Source: an uncultured Candidatus Saccharibacteria bacterium (GTDB lineage: Bacteria; Patescibacteriota; Saccharimonadia; Saccharimonadales; Saccharimonadaceae). Taken from it: 20,865 nt of DNA. Every line of letters starts with the position of its first letter. The stretch's first letter is position 1. The notes under the pieces are model-generated. The model worked only from the letters and a program-made list of their open reading frames with translations. It was not told the DNA's origin and searched no databases. The DNA is taken from positions 1 through 20,865 of the forward strand of contig CALISG010000017.1 of assembly GCA_938042065.1 (NCBI GenBank). Direction: 5' to 3'. Below are positions 6,403 through 13,957 of this stretch, piece after piece. A program made the translations under genes and the position numbers.

Positions 6403-7260
6403 ATGGAAAAAGATTTTAATTATTTAGTATCGACATTCAAGAGTTCAATTAAAACTTGGGATTATTTTGTAAATTGGAATAAGGTTTTTACGAGTAGTGC
6501 AGATATAGAAATAGTCTTAAATAAGCTCAATTATTTGCTCGGCAAGGATAATTTGTATGAGGAATTTTGTAAGTTATACGAATCTAATCGCGATATAGTG
6601 AAAGCGTTGCCTATATTGATTGCCGTACGCGATAGTAGGCTAGAAGTTTACGATAAAATATCAAAAGAATCAGAGCTTTATGATTTTTCAGCTCAAGAAG
6701 ACGACGCCAACAAGTATTTTAATTTTTTGGATAAGACTGGACTAGTGAACTTATTTAAGAAAGACGGTGTAAAAAACTTAGTAGACTATGTTACAGGTGT
6801 AGAAGTTGGGCTTGATAGTAATGGCAGGAAGAATCGTGGCGGGACTTTGATGGAAGAGATTGTAGAATTATTTTTAGCTGATTTTTGTAGGCAAAATAAT
6901 TTTGAGTATTTAAGTCAAGCTCGTCCAAATAGAATAAAAGAAAAATGGGATTACGAAATTAAAGTTGATAAATCAGAGCGGAGTTTCGATTTTGCTGTTT
7001 ATAACCCCCAAACAGGTAAAATTAAATTATTTGAAACAAATTTCTATAATGGTGGAGGCTCAAAATTGAAGGCTGTTTGCGGAGAATTTCGTAGTTTATA
7101 TGACGAGTTAAAACTGCAGAATATTGACTTTGTATGGATTACAGATGGTCTGGGGTGGCATACAGCAAAACGCCCCCTTGAAGAAACTTATAACCATAAT
7201 GACTACATATTTAATCTCAGTATGCTTGAGCGTGGAGTATTAAATAATCTCTCATGGTAG
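6403..7260 (+). CDS. DpnII/MboI-family type II restriction endonuclease
   Basis: A 285-residue protein, close to the length of known DpnII-family enzymes. The C-terminal half shows the family hallmarks: RGGTLMEEIVE, FDFAVYN with D196, KIKLFETNFYNGGGSKLK with E211, N213 and the GGGSKLK stretch, and FVWITDGLGWHTAKRPLEE. These correspond to the PD-(D/E)XK-like core of enzymes that cut at GATC. It is expected to cut unmodified GATC sites, and specificity is inferred from homology only. There are 4 nt between the methylase stop and its ATG, with only a weak AGGA. Composition is strongly AT-rich compared with flanking transporter genes, consistent with horizontal acquisition. No frameshift or truncation is seen. 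Confidence 0.92.
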   Translation: MEKDFNYLVSTFKSSIKTWDYFVNWNKVFTSSADIEIVLNKLNYLLGKDNLYEEFCKLYESNRDIVKALPILIAVRDSRLEVYDKISKESELYDFSAQEDDANKYFNFLDKTGLVNLFKKDGVKNLVDYVTGVEVGLDSNGRKNRGGTLMEEIVELFLADFCRQNNFEYLSQARPNRIKEKWDYEIKVDKSERSFDFAVYNPQTGKIKLFETNFYNGGGSKLKAVCGEFRSLYDELKLQNIDFVWITDGLGWHTAKRPLEETYNHNDYIFNLSMLERGVLNNLSW

Positions 7261-8006
7261 CCAAACCAAGAAAACTTCATCCGGACAACTTTGAGCTAGA
7301 ATGTACGACTGTTTGGGCATTTCCGCGCCGCGGTAACTGGGCGACACATAAATCCGATTGGCGAGGTAATTGGTCTCCAGAAGTTGTAAGAAACTTGATA
7401 TTGCGATACTCCAGCGAAGGCGATATTTTGCTCGATCCAATGATTGGCGGCGGGACAACTGCCATTGAGGCAAAAATTCTCAATCGTCACATTATATGCT
7501 CTGATGTGAACGATAAGGCGCTGGAACGAACAAAAATATCGTTAGATTTTGAAGTGAAAAATGATGCTTGGCAAAAGATTGTTAAACGCGACGCGCGAGA
7601 TTTAAGTAAAGCCGAAGACGAAAGTATAGACTTTATACTTACTCATCCGCCGTATGCTGATATTATAAAATATAGCGGTGGAGAAATTAACGAAGATTTG
7701 TCAAATATTCATGATATCGATGAGTTTACTGATGAGATGGAAAAGGTAGCTGCTGAACTATATCGTATTTTAAAGCCCGGTAAATTTTGTGCAATTCTAA
7801 TTGGAGATACGCGACGTAATAAAATGTACCAGCCTATGGCGTATAAAGTTATGGATAGATTTTTAAGAGTAGGTTTTCAACTGAAAGAAGATATAATAAA
7901 ACGCCAGTTTAATTGTAAGGCTACTGGTTTCTGGATTAATAAATCGCAAGAAAGTAATTTTTTGCTAATAATGCATGAACATTTGTTTATTTTTCAGAAG
8001 ATCTGA
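7254..8006 (+). CDS. Second SAM-dependent DNA methyltransferase (HPPY type)
   Basis: A 250-residue amino-methyltransferase. Motif I is LLDPMIGGGTTAIEA (D61 then MIGGGTT 63-69) and motif IV is H131-P-P-Y134 in LTHPPYADIIKYS. Motif I precedes motif IV. The DpnA-type second methylases of DpnII systems are class beta and carry DPPY before FxGxG, so this is not a DpnA orthologue. The T(H/S)PPY variant belongs to the N6_N4_Mtase superfamily, so the product may be N6-methyladenine or N4-methylcytosine. The ATG lies inside the end of the endonuclease gene (7-nt overlap) with no Shine-Dalgarno, implying coupling. It may protect single-stranded or hemimethylated sites, or carry an unrelated specificity. 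Confidence 0.85.
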   Translation: MVAKPRKLHPDNFELECTTVWAFPRRGNWATHKSDWRGNWSPEVVRNLILRYSSEGDILLDPMIGGGTTAIEAKILNRHIICSDVNDKALERTKISLDFEVKNDAWQKIVKRDARDLSKAEDESIDFILTHPPYADIIKYSGGEINEDLSNIHDIDEFTDEMEKVAAELYRILKPGKFCAILIGDTRRNKMYQPMAYKVMDRFLRVGFQLKEDIIKRQFNCKATGFWINKSQESNFLLIMHEHLFIFQKI

Positions 8007-8042
8007 TACAAAGAAGTAAGAGTAACGGCTAAAATTATAAAC

Positions 8043-8059
8043 TATACACCGAGTGTATA
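8043..8059. promoter_or_regulatory. PadR operator 1
   Basis: Perfect palindrome TATACAC-CGA-GTGTATA, 17 bp, just upstream of the -35 box of the PadR gene. Its centre is 33 bp from that of operator 2, about three helical turns, so two dimers would bind the same face of the DNA. Confidence 0.75.
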
Positions 8060-8065
8060 AAACTC

Positions 8066-8094
8066 TTGCAATAACTAAACACTGGGTGTATAGT
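8066..8094 (+). promoter_or_regulatory. Promoter of the PadR-ABC operon (leaderless)
   Basis: -35 TTGCAA (8066-8071), a 17-nt spacer, and -10 TATAGT (8089-8094). The expected transcription start is at or within a base or two of the ATG at 8101, so the mRNA has essentially no leader. Operator 2 overlaps the -10 box. Confidence 0.72.
8076..8092. promoter_or_regulatory. PadR operator 2
   Basis: Near-palindrome TAAACAC-TGG-GTGTATA, which shares the right half GTGTATA and the 7-3-7 layout of operator 1. It overlaps the -10 box, so binding should block RNA polymerase. Confidence 0.72.
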
Positions 8095-8100
8095 AAGAGT

Positions 8101-8643
8101 ATGAGCGTTCAATATACACTGTTAGGTTTTTTAGCGGAAGAGTCAAATTACGGCTATGAGTTGAAGAAAAAATATGACGGTTATTTTGGCAAAGATAAGC
8201 CAATTTTAACTGGTCAGATATATTCAACTCTGGCACGGCTCAAACGCGATAACAAGGTCAAAGAGATTGCCGATACCAGCGAATCGGGCGGGCCGGATCG
8301 GGTTCGGTATGAAATTACCGATGAGGGCAAGCAGGATTTACAAGCATGGCTGGAATCACCAGAGGCGCCGTCGCCGCAGCTGCAAGCGACGATGTATATA
8401 AAGGCGGTATTGGCGATTTTGAAAGATGGCGATGCGTCACCGTATTTGGATAACCAACGGCAAGCGCATATTCAGCGGATGCGCGAGCTGACAGCGCAGC
8501 GGCGCGATAGTAGCTTGTCGGACATGCTGCTGATCGACCATGCTTTGTATCATTTGGAGGCGGATTTGCGCTGGATTGAATTAACTATTTCGCGTTTAAC
8601 GCGGCTAAAGGAGGAAATTTTGCATGAGCAAACCAATAATTAG
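8101..8643 (+). CDS. PadR family transcriptional regulator
   Basis: A 180-residue protein with an N-terminal winged helix (residues of about 1-85: YTLLGFLAEESNYGYELKKK, then a recognition helix region with GQIYSTLARLKRDN and the wing ending in RVRYEITDEGKQDL). A C-terminal helical dimerisation region (about 95-175, Vir_act_alpha_C type) follows. PadR proteins usually repress their own operon and a multidrug or peptide ABC transporter, and are relieved by the drug. The start at 8101 is chosen because the -10 box ends 6 nt before it. An in-frame GTG at 8053 lies inside operator 1 upstream of the promoter, so it cannot be used. The gene overlaps the ABC ATPase gene by 20 nt. The inducer is unknown. 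Confidence 0.93.
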   Translation: MSVQYTLLGFLAEESNYGYELKKKYDGYFGKDKPILTGQIYSTLARLKRDNKVKEIADTSESGGPDRVRYEITDEGKQDLQAWLESPEAPSPQLQATMYIKAVLAILKDGDASPYLDNQRQAHIQRMRELTAQRRDSSLSDMLLIDHALYHLEADLRWIELTISRLTRLKEEILHEQTNN

Positions 8644-9361
8644 CGCTAAAAATATTAAGAAGTCGTTCGGGCAAACGCACGCGCTGCGCGGCGTCAGCTT
8701 GGATGTTGAGGCGGGCGAAGTGCTGGCGATTATGGGTCCGTCGGGCTCTGGCAAGTCGACGCTGCTGCATAGCTTGGCGGCGATTACCAAGGTTGATAGT
8801 GGAGAGATTGATTTCGACGGACGGCGGATCGACAAACTGAGCGATGATCAGCGCAGTATTTTACGGCGCACTAGCTTTGGCTTTGTCTTTCAGTTTGGGC
8901 AGTTGGTGCCGGAGCTAACAGCGCTGGATAATGTGGCGCTGCCACTACTGCTTAACGGTGTCAAGCGTAAAGAAGCCTATCAACGAGCGAAATCATGGCT
9001 TAACAATGTTGAGTTGGGGAATAAAGCCGACAATATGCTTGGCGAGTTGTCGGGCGGACAAATGCAGCGGGTGGCGATTGCCCGGGCGATGGTGATTGAG
9101 CCAAAGGTGCTGTTCGCTGATGAACCGACTGGCTCGCTGGACAGTCTGAATTCAGAGAGAGTTATGGAGCTATTTATCAAAACTGCTAAAGAGCACGGTA
9201 CGACAGTCATCATGGTGACGCATGAGCCGACAATTGCCGCCTATGCCGACCGGGAAATTATCGTGCGCGATGGGCAAATTTCCGGCGCGGATGCAGCGGT
9301 GAATATGGCGCAGAATACCCAGACAAATCTTAACAAAGCCAGTGCGAGGGCTACCAAATGA
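8624..9361 (+). CDS. ABC transporter ATP-binding protein (MacB/LolD/BceA type)
   Basis: A 245-residue ATPase with intact motifs: Walker A G38-PSGSGKST46, Q-loop in FQFGQLVPELTALDN, signature L142-SGGQMQR, Walker B and catalytic glutamate VLFADEPTGSLD (D166, E167), and H-loop VTHEP. The LVPELTALDNVALPL and TGSLD patterns are typical of ATPases that drive FtsX-like permeases. It is preceded by AAAGGAGG about 9 nt before the ATG and overlaps the PadR gene. The permease follows with an ATGA overlap. The C-terminal 20 residues (from about 223) are a low-complexity tail. It probably powers efflux or resistance to a peptide or lipid-targeting compound. Confidence 0.94.
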   Translation: MSKPIISAKNIKKSFGQTHALRGVSLDVEAGEVLAIMGPSGSGKSTLLHSLAAITKVDSGEIDFDGRRIDKLSDDQRSILRRTSFGFVFQFGQLVPELTALDNVALPLLLNGVKRKEAYQRAKSWLNNVELGNKADNMLGELSGGQMQRVAIARAMVIEPKVLFADEPTGSLDSLNSERVMELFIKTAKEHGTTVIMVTHEPTIAAYADREIIVRDGQISGADAAVNMAQNTQTNLNKASARATK

Positions 9362-11580
9362 GTGTTAGCTGGATGTTACTCAAAAAATCTGGTCGCCAGT
9401 CAGTAGTGCGTTTAGGCTTAACAGCAGCGGCAGTAGCGCTAGGGATTATGCTGGTGTGTTATTTCGTGGCTGGCACTAACGGACTGTTGGGTCGCTCGAA
9501 CCGCGTAGTCATTGGCAGTATCGCCGCTGATGCAAGTAATAATACGGATTCACAAAAACCAATCAAAGGCGTCGATCCATTGAAGGTTATGGCATGGCAG
9601 CCAGGCAATACGTCGAAGTGGCGCGATCAATCGATCAGTGTTTACTCGATGTACGGCACGGACAAGTCGCCGCAGTTTGCCAAGATGAAAACGCCGCGTC
9701 CGGGCGAATATTATCTGTCGAGAGCGCTAGCAGAGTTAGTTGCTGATTATCCTGAGGATAATATTTTGGCGCGGTTTGGCAAGAATACTAAGTATTTGGG
9801 CCTAATTCCTGACGAGTATGTCGAGACGTCAGATACGCTGATGATGGTGCGCGGCATTGATAGCCAGGAGGTGGCGCAAGCTGATACTTTGGCAAAATCA
9901 CGCCAGCAGCCATCAGCGTTTGCGGATATTTACAAGACGGACAAAGAAGGTAAAAAGACGGTATCCTTTGATCCTTTTTCCGTGATGATTCTGGGTGTCG
10001 GCGCGACAATCTTGCTATTCCCAGTGGTAATTTTCGTGTCGGTAGCGACGCAATTAGGTGCTGCTCAGCGCGAAAAACGCTATGCGGCGCTGCGGCTGAT
10101 TGGCGCTACTAAAAAACAGGTAGCGCGAGTGCTGATGCTGGAGTCGTTTTTGGCGTCGACGGTCGGTGTGCTGATTGGCTTGACGATATTTTGGCTATGG
10201 CAAGCGCCGCTGCTTAATTTCAAAATGAACGGTGAAGGTATGTGGCCAAGCGACTTGAAACTGAGCATCGCGCAATACACATTAATTATCGTTCTGACGC
10301 TGGGACTGACGATGTTTGTCAATTGGCGGCGAATGCGGCGGGCGCAAATTTCTCCGCTGGGCGTGTCGCGGTCGGTTGAAAAAGTTAAAAAATTGCGGAT
10401 GTGGCGAGTGTTCGTGCCAGCGATTGGTATCGCGATTTTCGCCTGGATGTCTTCCAAACTGGGCATGGACTGGTTGAATGATAATAAGGAGTCAGCTTTG
10501 CCGTTAATACTAATGACGTCGGCGCTGCTGCTGATTATGTTCGGGCTGATTTTGGCAGGTAGCTGGCTGACTAATAAGATTGCGCTGTTGTTGGCGCGCT
10601 GGTCGAATAATGCTTCGGCGTTGATTGCTGGCAAGCGTACGGCGGTGCACTCGCAAACAGTTTTTCGCAGTGTTAGCGGCGTGGTGTTGGCGCTGTTTGC
10701 TGGCAGTTTTTACTTGACGGCGACCAGCGGTATTGAGGGCTTGAACGCTCAAACAGTTAAGGATAATGGCTATTCGCAGCTGAAGGCTGGAACAGCAATG
10801 ATATCTAGCCATTCGCTGCCTGATGACATGGCGCAAAAGCTAGCTCAACAGCCGTATATTAGCTCGCTGGCAGTGATTTATCCACAAGAAAAAGGCGATG
10901 CTATTCGCTGCCGCGATTTGGCGAACTATACTGAGCATGTTTGTCCGAGTGATGCTAGTCCAGATCAATTCGCGCTGCTGAACTTTGAAGAGCCGGTTGT
11001 TAAAAACGTTAAGCTGGTTGATAAACAAATCGCTACTGACGGCGGCAAAGAATATTTGGTAACGGTCAAGCACGAAAACGACATTGATAAATTGCGAACA
11101 TTGGTAGCGACCAATGCCAATAAGTACGATTTTAACTTCGTGGTTAGCGGAAGATGGGCCAAACAGCCGCATATCAATCCGTCAATTCGCGAGTTAGCTG
11201 ATTTGGCTTATGTTGGTATCGGCGTGACGCTGTTCGTGGCGGTGGCGAGCTTGATCGTTTCGACGATTGGCGGGCTGATGGAGCGTCGTCGCTCGCTATA
11301 CACTTTGCGGCTGGGCGGTATGCGTCTCATTCAACTGAAACGCTTGGTGATGGTTGAGTCGGTGGCGCCACTGCTGATTACTTCTCTTCTATCGTGCAGT
11401 ATTGGTGTTTGGACGGGGGCGGTATTTACGAAAATGTTCTCGACGACGCTGAAGCCGGTGTTAACACCAACCTACTTTGCCATCGTTGGTCTTGGGCTAC
11501 TGACGGCCATCATCGGTATCTACTTGATTTTGCCGATGGTCGACAAGCTGACGCGGGCAGAGGCTAACCAAACCGAGTAG
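9358..11580 (+). CDS. Large FtsX-domain ABC permease (BceB-like topology)
   Basis: A 740-residue membrane protein with ten predicted helices: one at about 17-40, three around 205-322 (first FtsX domain, with the QREKRYAALRLIGATKKQVARVLMLES coupling helix), three between about 346 and 450, and three at 613-725 (second FtsX domain, with RRRSLYTLRLGGM). Two hydrophilic segments lie outside: about 42-203 and about 457-612. The latter has two close cysteines, C518 and C529. BceB-type permeases have ten helices with a large domain between helices 7 and 8, and the extra segment after helix 1 is less usual. It is the last gene of the PadR operon, followed by a strong terminator. It probably exports or detaches a membrane-active peptide or drug. 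Confidence 0.9.
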   Translation: MSVSWMLLKKSGRQSVVRLGLTAAAVALGIMLVCYFVAGTNGLLGRSNRVVIGSIAADASNNTDSQKPIKGVDPLKVMAWQPGNTSKWRDQSISVYSMYGTDKSPQFAKMKTPRPGEYYLSRALAELVADYPEDNILARFGKNTKYLGLIPDEYVETSDTLMMVRGIDSQEVAQADTLAKSRQQPSAFADIYKTDKEGKKTVSFDPFSVMILGVGATILLFPVVIFVSVATQLGAAQREKRYAALRLIGATKKQVARVLMLESFLASTVGVLIGLTIFWLWQAPLLNFKMNGEGMWPSDLKLSIAQYTLIIVLTLGLTMFVNWRRMRRAQISPLGVSRSVEKVKKLRMWRVFVPAIGIAIFAWMSSKLGMDWLNDNKESALPLILMTSALLLIMFGLILAGSWLTNKIALLLARWSNNASALIAGKRTAVHSQTVFRSVSGVVLALFAGSFYLTATSGIEGLNAQTVKDNGYSQLKAGTAMISSHSLPDDMAQKLAQQPYISSLAVIYPQEKGDAIRCRDLANYTEHVCPSDASPDQFALLNFEEPVVKNVKLVDKQIATDGGKEYLVTVKHENDIDKLRTLVATNANKYDFNFVVSGRWAKQPHINPSIRELADLAYVGIGVTLFVAVASLIVSTIGGLMERRRSLYTLRLGGMRLIQLKRLVMVESVAPLLITSLLSCSIGVWTGAVFTKMFSTTLKPVLTPTYFAIVGLGLLTAIIGIYLILPMVDKLTRAEANQTE

Positions 11581-11608
11581 TGTGCTTCGGTCCGAGGATA
11601 CTCTACCG

Positions 11609-11645
11609 AAAAGCGTTCCAGTTGGTAGCTGGGACGCTTTTTCTT
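11609..11645 (+). terminator. Rho-independent terminator of the PadR-ABC operon
   Basis: A 13-bp stem (11609-11621 with 11629-11641, one G-U pair), 7-nt loop ttggtag, then a T-rich run. A smaller overlapping hairpin (ttcggt 11586-11591 with accgaa 11605-11610) lies just upstream. Confidence 0.9.
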
Positions 11646-11688
11646 AATAAAATTTGATAAAACTCTTACGCTTTTAGTTTGATGCGCG

Positions 11689-11694
11689 TATACT
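11689..11694 (+). promoter_or_regulatory. -10 box of the amino-acid importer operon (leaderless)
   Basis: TATACT, ending 7 nt before the ATG at 11702. There is no Shine-Dalgarno. The -35 region is weak (TTACGC-like at 17 nt). Confidence 0.55.
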
Positions 11695-11701
11695 ATAAGT
11701 T

Positions 11702-12496
11702 ATGAAAAGGGCAAAAGCACTACGAAAAATGGCGACTTGCCTGTTTGTAGCGGCCTTTTTAGCGATGATTAGCTGGATGCTGTATGATATACTGCAGCGC
11801 GATAGCAGCATCTCCAACGACACCGACGTGCTGGTCATGGGCACAAACGCGACATTTAAACCTTTTGAGTATAAAGACGGCGGCCAGGTGGTTGGCTTTG
11901 ATGTCGAATTGGCGCAAGCTATTGCCAAAGACATGGGCAAAGAGCTAAAAATCGAGGATATGTCTTTTGATGGCTTGTTGCCGGCGCTTGAGAGCGGGCA
12001 AATCGATATGGCTGTGGCCGGTATGTCGGTGACCTCGGAGCGTGAGAAAAACGCGCTGTTTTCGGATCCGTACTACCAGGCATCGCAGCGAATAATTGTA
12101 CCCAAAAACAGCAAGATAGCCAATAAGTATCAATTAGAACACAAGAAAATCGCTGTGCAGCTCGGTACCACGGGCGACCAAGCAGCTTCTAAAATTAAGG
12201 GAGCGCAAGTCGTGCAATTCCCGGCAGCGCCGAATGCTTTGCAAGAATTAGCGGCTGGCAAAGTTGACGCAGCGGTGATTGACGATGCGCCGGCTAAGCA
12301 GTACGTCTCTGGTTTTTCTTCGCTCAAAATTATCAACACGCCGCTAAGTAGCGAAAGCTACGCGATCGCTTTCAAAAAAGGCAATACCGAACTGGCCGAG
12401 CATGCCAACAAAACGATTGCCAATATGAAAGCCGACGGTCGTTACCAAGCGTTGTTGCAGAAATACTTTGGCACGGCGAAGGAGCAGGCATCATGA
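11702..12496 (+). CDS. Polar amino-acid ABC transporter substrate-binding protein (SBP family 3)
   Basis: A 264-residue GlnH/ArtJ/HisJ-type binding protein. An N-terminal hydrophobic helix (about 10-30) has no lipobox after it, so the protein is probably held by an uncleaved signal anchor instead of a lipid. The domain begins at LVMGTNATFKPFEYKDGGQVVGFDVELAQAIA and includes the ligand-contact motif AGMSVTSEREKNALFSDPYY (S-x-R pairs with the ligand alpha-carboxylate), the hinge region with IAVQLGTTGDQA, and VIDDAPAK with an acidic residue that usually contacts the alpha-amino group. The importer is completed by the permease and ATPase downstream, with an ATGA overlap. The amino acid is not determined. 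The ATG at 11702 is probably at or next to the transcription start. Confidence 0.92.
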   Translation: MKRAKALRKMATCLFVAAFLAMISWMLYDILQRDSSISNDTDVLVMGTNATFKPFEYKDGGQVVGFDVELAQAIAKDMGKELKIEDMSFDGLLPALESGQIDMAVAGMSVTSEREKNALFSDPYYQASQRIIVPKNSKIANKYQLEHKKIAVQLGTTGDQAASKIKGAQVVQFPAAPNALQELAAGKVDAAVIDDAPAKQYVSGFSSLKIINTPLSSESYAIAFKKGNTELAEHANKTIANMKADGRYQALLQKYFGTAKEQAS

Positions 12497-13215
12497 ATTT
12501 TGGCGAAGTGATTTTTGGTGACGGACGCTGGGTCTATCTATGGCACGGACTAGAAGTAACATTGGTTTTGACAGTATTATCGGTGGCATTAGGCGTAATT
12601 ATCGGCATAATTATTGCGTTGATGCGGGTGTCAAAAATCCGTCCGTTTAGTTGGCTAGGGCGCTTTCCGCAGCTGAAGCGTTTGGCTAGGTGGAATCCGG
12701 TAGCTGGTCTTGGACGTTTGTATGTTGAGATTATTCGCGGTACACCACTGTTGGTACAGCTGCTCATTATGTATTATGTAGTGTTTGGATCGTACCGTTT
12801 CATGCCGAAGATTTTCGTGGCGGCAATCGCCTTTGGTATCAATAGTGGTGCTTATGTGGCGGAAATCATTCGCGGCGGTATAGAGAGTATTGATAATGGA
12901 CAGCTAGAAGCAGCGCGCTCGCTAGGTTTGAGCTATCCGCAGGCGATGCGCTACGTGATTCTGCCGCAAGCAATGAAGAATTCGCTGCCAGCGTTGATTA
13001 GCGAGTGTATTGCTATGCTTAAGGAAACGTCGGTAGTCGGCTGGATTGGCTTGGGCGATATTATGCGCGGCGCTGACGATATCCGCTCGTTGACAGCGAC
13101 AGCATTCCAGTCGTTGTTTGCGGCGGCGGTGATGTATTTAGCGTTGACGGTTATCTTTACGAAAGTGATGCGGCGTTTCGAGAAGGGAGTGCAAGCTGAT
13201 GATCAGGACGCGTAA
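12493..13215 (+). CDS. Polar amino-acid ABC transporter permease
   Basis: A 240-residue HisM/GlnP family permease. Helices are at about 18-42, 82-105, 105-122, 165-185 and 195-225. The EAA cytoplasmic loop contacting the ATPase is clear: EAARSLGLSYPQAMRYVILPQAMKNSLP (about 137-164). The EIIRGTPLLVQLLIMYY stretch before it is the family signature. An insertion rich in basic residues (about 45-70) separates the first two helices. A good Shine-Dalgarno (AAGGAG) lies 8 nt before the ATG, which overlaps the binding-protein stop. It overlaps the ATPase gene by 17 nt. A single permease suggests a homodimer. Confidence 0.94.
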   Translation: MNFGEVIFGDGRWVYLWHGLEVTLVLTVLSVALGVIIGIIIALMRVSKIRPFSWLGRFPQLKRLARWNPVAGLGRLYVEIIRGTPLLVQLLIMYYVVFGSYRFMPKIFVAAIAFGINSGAYVAEIIRGGIESIDNGQLEAARSLGLSYPQAMRYVILPQAMKNSLPALISECIAMLKETSVVGWIGLGDIMRGADDIRSLTATAFQSLFAAAVMYLALTVIFTKVMRRFEKGVQADDQDA

Positions 13216-13921
13216 CCTGCGCAAATATTTTGGATCCAACCACGTGCTGCGCGGGATTGATTTGACGATCGAGGACGGTGAAGTATTAGTGATTGTCGGG
13301 TCAAGCGGCTCGGGTAAATCGACGCTGCTGCGATGTCTGAATTTACTTGAAAAACCCACTTACGGATCGGTTTTTGTCGATGACGTTGACATCACTCAAC
13401 CGCACGTTAATATTAATAAAATTCGCCAGCGTATCGGTATGGTGTTCCAGCAATTTAATCTATTCCCTAATATGACGGTGCTAGATAATATCAAATTAGC
13501 GCCTAAAAAATTACGCAAAGTATCGGATCGTAAAGCCAATCGGCGAGCCAAAGAACTGCTCGAGCAGGTTGGGCTAGCTAACAAAGCCAATGAATATCCG
13601 CAACATCTGTCGGGCGGCCAGCGGCAGCGAGTAGCTATCGCTCGGGCGCTCGCTATGGAGCCGGAAGTAATGCTATTCGACGAGCCGACTAGTGCGCTTG
13701 ATCCAGAAATGATCGGCGAGGTCCTTGATGTGATGCGCGATTTGGCTAAGCAAGGCATGACCATGGTGATCGTCACGCATGAAATGAGCTTTGCCCGTGA
13801 AGTTGGTACCCGGATGATTTTCCTTGACAAAGGCGACATCATCGAAGACGGTCCGCCTAAACAAGTAATGGACCGCCCAAAGACTGAACGAGCGCGCCAG
13901 TTCTTTGATGCTGATAAATAG
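13199..13921 (+). CDS. glnQ: Polar amino-acid ABC transporter ATP-binding protein
   Basis: A 240-residue ATPase of the GlnQ/HisP/ArtP family, closely matching the family length. Motifs: Walker A G34-SSGSGKST42, Q-loop GMVFQQFNLFPNMTVLDN, signature L137-SGGQRQR, Walker B VMLFDEPTSALDPEMIGEVLDVM, and H-loop VIVTHEMSFAREV. The FNLFPNMTVLDN and MIGEVLDVMRDLA stretches are characteristic of polar amino-acid importers. It is translated from ATG 13199, inside the permease gene, with AAGGGAG upstream. No terminator is visible between its stop and the next promoter. The substrate is unresolved, and the gene symbol is at family level only. Confidence 0.95.
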   Translation: MIRTRNLRKYFGSNHVLRGIDLTIEDGEVLVIVGSSGSGKSTLLRCLNLLEKPTYGSVFVDDVDITQPHVNINKIRQRIGMVFQQFNLFPNMTVLDNIKLAPKKLRKVSDRKANRRAKELLEQVGLANKANEYPQHLSGGQRQRVAIARALAMEPEVMLFDEPTSALDPEMIGEVLDVMRDLAKQGMTMVIVTHEMSFAREVGTRMIFLDKGDIIEDGPPKQVMDRPKTERARQFFDADK

Positions 13922-13939
13922 CATAAGGTTAACAATACA

Positions 13940-13948
13940 TGCTAAAAT
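13940..13948 (+). promoter_or_regulatory. Extended -10 promoter of the 252-residue membrane-protein gene (near-leaderless)
   Basis: TGC-TAAAAT is an extended -10 element that ends 9 nt before the ATG at 13958. No Shine-Dalgarno is present and the -35 is weak. Confidence 0.5.
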
Positions 13949-13957
13949 AAAATAACT

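Noticed and set aside
5340..8045. Direct repeats or attachment sites flanking the restriction-modification island
   Set aside because: I compared the two boundaries by eye and found no repeat longer than expected by chance, and no integrase or transposase.
8053..8100. GTG 8053 as the start of the PadR gene
   Set aside because: It lies in operator 1, upstream of the -35 box. The residues it would add do not belong to the winged-helix domain.
10080..10634. 184-codon open frame on the minus strand inside the FtsX permease gene
   Set aside because: The opposite strand encodes well-defined FtsX and membrane segments. The antisense product has no recognisable domain.
13396..13935. 179-codon open frame on the minus strand across the amino-acid ATPase gene
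   Set aside because: It is antisense to a gene with every ABC motif intact, has no Shine-Dalgarno and has low-complexity Ser/Arg-rich content. It is a shadow of plus-strand codon bias.
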